From assembly GCA_020426325.1 (NCBI GenBank), contig JAGQQG010000061.1:1-34140 (forward strand): a stretch of DNA of 34,140 nucleotides. The letters run 5' to 3'. Below, piece by piece: positions 33,787 through 34,140 of this stretch. Within the stretch, counting starts at the first letter, position 1. Every line of letters starts with the position of its first letter. The position numbers were made by a program, and so were the translations under genes. This DNA is from Planctomycetaceae bacterium. GTDB taxonomy: Bacteria; Planctomycetota; Planctomycetia; Planctomycetales; Planctomycetaceae. The notes beneath the pieces are model-generated. The model was not told where the DNA came from and ran no database searches. It saw only the letters and a list, made by a program, of their open reading frames with translations.

Positions 33787-34140
33787 TTAGACGAGGCGGT
33801 AGTGGCCCGTTCGTGGCGAGCCGACAAAGCGGACCAGACGTTTCTCTCTGAGATCGGAAAGATCCCGTTTGGCGGTCTTCTGCGAACAGCCAAACTGCTC
33901 AACCACCATGCTGGCCCGGACTTCGGTTCCCTTTTCAATCTGAGTCATGACCCACTGCTGCCGGGCGTTCAGATCGGGGACATCATCAGGGGCATTGGGG
34001 ACATTCTTCCGTTTTACAGGGACACGATCAGGGACATTTTGTCCGTTTACAGGGACATGATTGGGGACATCGATTTCATGATCGGGGACATTCCCAGTGA
34101 CCACCAATCGGCGGGCTCCGACGACAACCGACACCCGTTC
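33787..34140 (-). CDS. 3' end of a winged-helix gene, runs off the window
   Basis: At least 117 codons; the frame stays open to the window edge, with only a GTG at 34134, so the real start is probably outside. The C-terminus is a clear winged helix (ARQQWVMTQIEKGTEVRASM, then VVEQFGCSQKTAKRDLSDLR and VGSPRTGHYRLV). Before it lies a low-complexity stretch of VP repeats (NVPDHEIDVPNHVPVNGQNV). The combination of VP repeats and this winged helix recalls the C-terminus of AlbA_2/Fic-type ATP-binding proteins; that match is from memory. It is co-oriented with the integrase. Confidence 0.55.
   Translation of the reverse strand, partial: ERVSVVVGARRLVVTGNVPDHEIDVPNHVPVNGQNVPDRVPVKRKNVPNAPDDVPDLNARQQWVMTQIEKGTEVRASMVVEQFGCSQKTAKRDLSDLREKRLVRFVGSPRTGHYRLV
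33985..34090. repeat. GGGACA-type repeats encoding VP units
   Basis: GGGACA recurs at least six times with variable spacing (for example GGGACATTCTTCCGTTTTAC and GGGACATTTTGTCCGTTTAC). On the minus strand each copy encodes the VP step of the low-complexity part of the partial gene. Confidence 0.55.

Noticed and set aside
1-34140. CRISPR array, rRNA or insertion sequence with transposase
   Set aside because: No regularly spaced direct repeats, rRNA-like segments or transposase motifs were seen on either strand.

Overview
The window reads as DNA from a planctomycete (Planctomycetota). The strongest pointers are a DUF1559 pseudopilin-like protein with the [12 protein letters not shown] prepilin motif, an ECF sigma factor directly followed by a membrane Ser/Thr kinase, and several small proteins of a style I associate with this phylum. 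These are judgements from reading translated sequence; no database was searched.

Layout. (1) 1-5.7 kb looks like ordinary chromosome: a WYL-type regulator, the ECF sigma factor/kinase pair, a small exported protein, the DUF1559 protein, and a small helix-turn-helix gene whose 5' end appears lost. (2) 6.2-9.4 kb is the start of accessory DNA: an ArdC-type antirestriction protein, a HigB/HigA-like toxin-antitoxin pair and small unknown genes. (3) 9.0-19.4 kb is a long, tightly packed minus-strand operon. It encodes a MobF (TrwC/TraI-type) relaxase-helicase, a VirD4/TraG-type coupling protein, several small membrane or DNA-binding proteins and, at its promoter-proximal end, an ExbB/MotA-like channel subunit plus an ExbD-like membrane anchor joined by a coiled coil to a von Willebrand A domain. 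No VirB4, VirB6, VirB8-10 or VirB11 homologue was recognised. (4) 19.7-26 kb is the replication and maintenance part: two plus-strand unknown ORFs, a Toprim/DUF3991 primase-like protein, a KfrA-like coiled-coil DNA-binding protein, a gene-poor region with degenerate repeats, and a RepC-type replication initiator. (5) 26.1-32.3 kb is a defence-like island: a trypsin-like protease gene followed by an unusual reverse transcriptase with a helical C-terminus, then a divergent three-gene set resembling an ABC-three-component system (Rad50-like ATPase, middle component, nuclease-like third component). (6) 32.5-34.1 kb carries a tyrosine integrase and the 3' end of a winged-helix gene that runs off the window.

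Interpretation. The combination of integrase, relaxase, coupling protein, RepC, ArdC and toxin-antitoxin genes suggests an integrative mobilizable or conjugative element, or an integrated plasmid, of about 28 kb carrying anti-phage cargo. The two most interesting parts are the protease/reverse-transcriptase pair, with a perfect 10-bp-stem hairpin between its genes, and the ExbB/ExbD-VWA module embedded in the transfer operon. The element ends (att sites) were not located.
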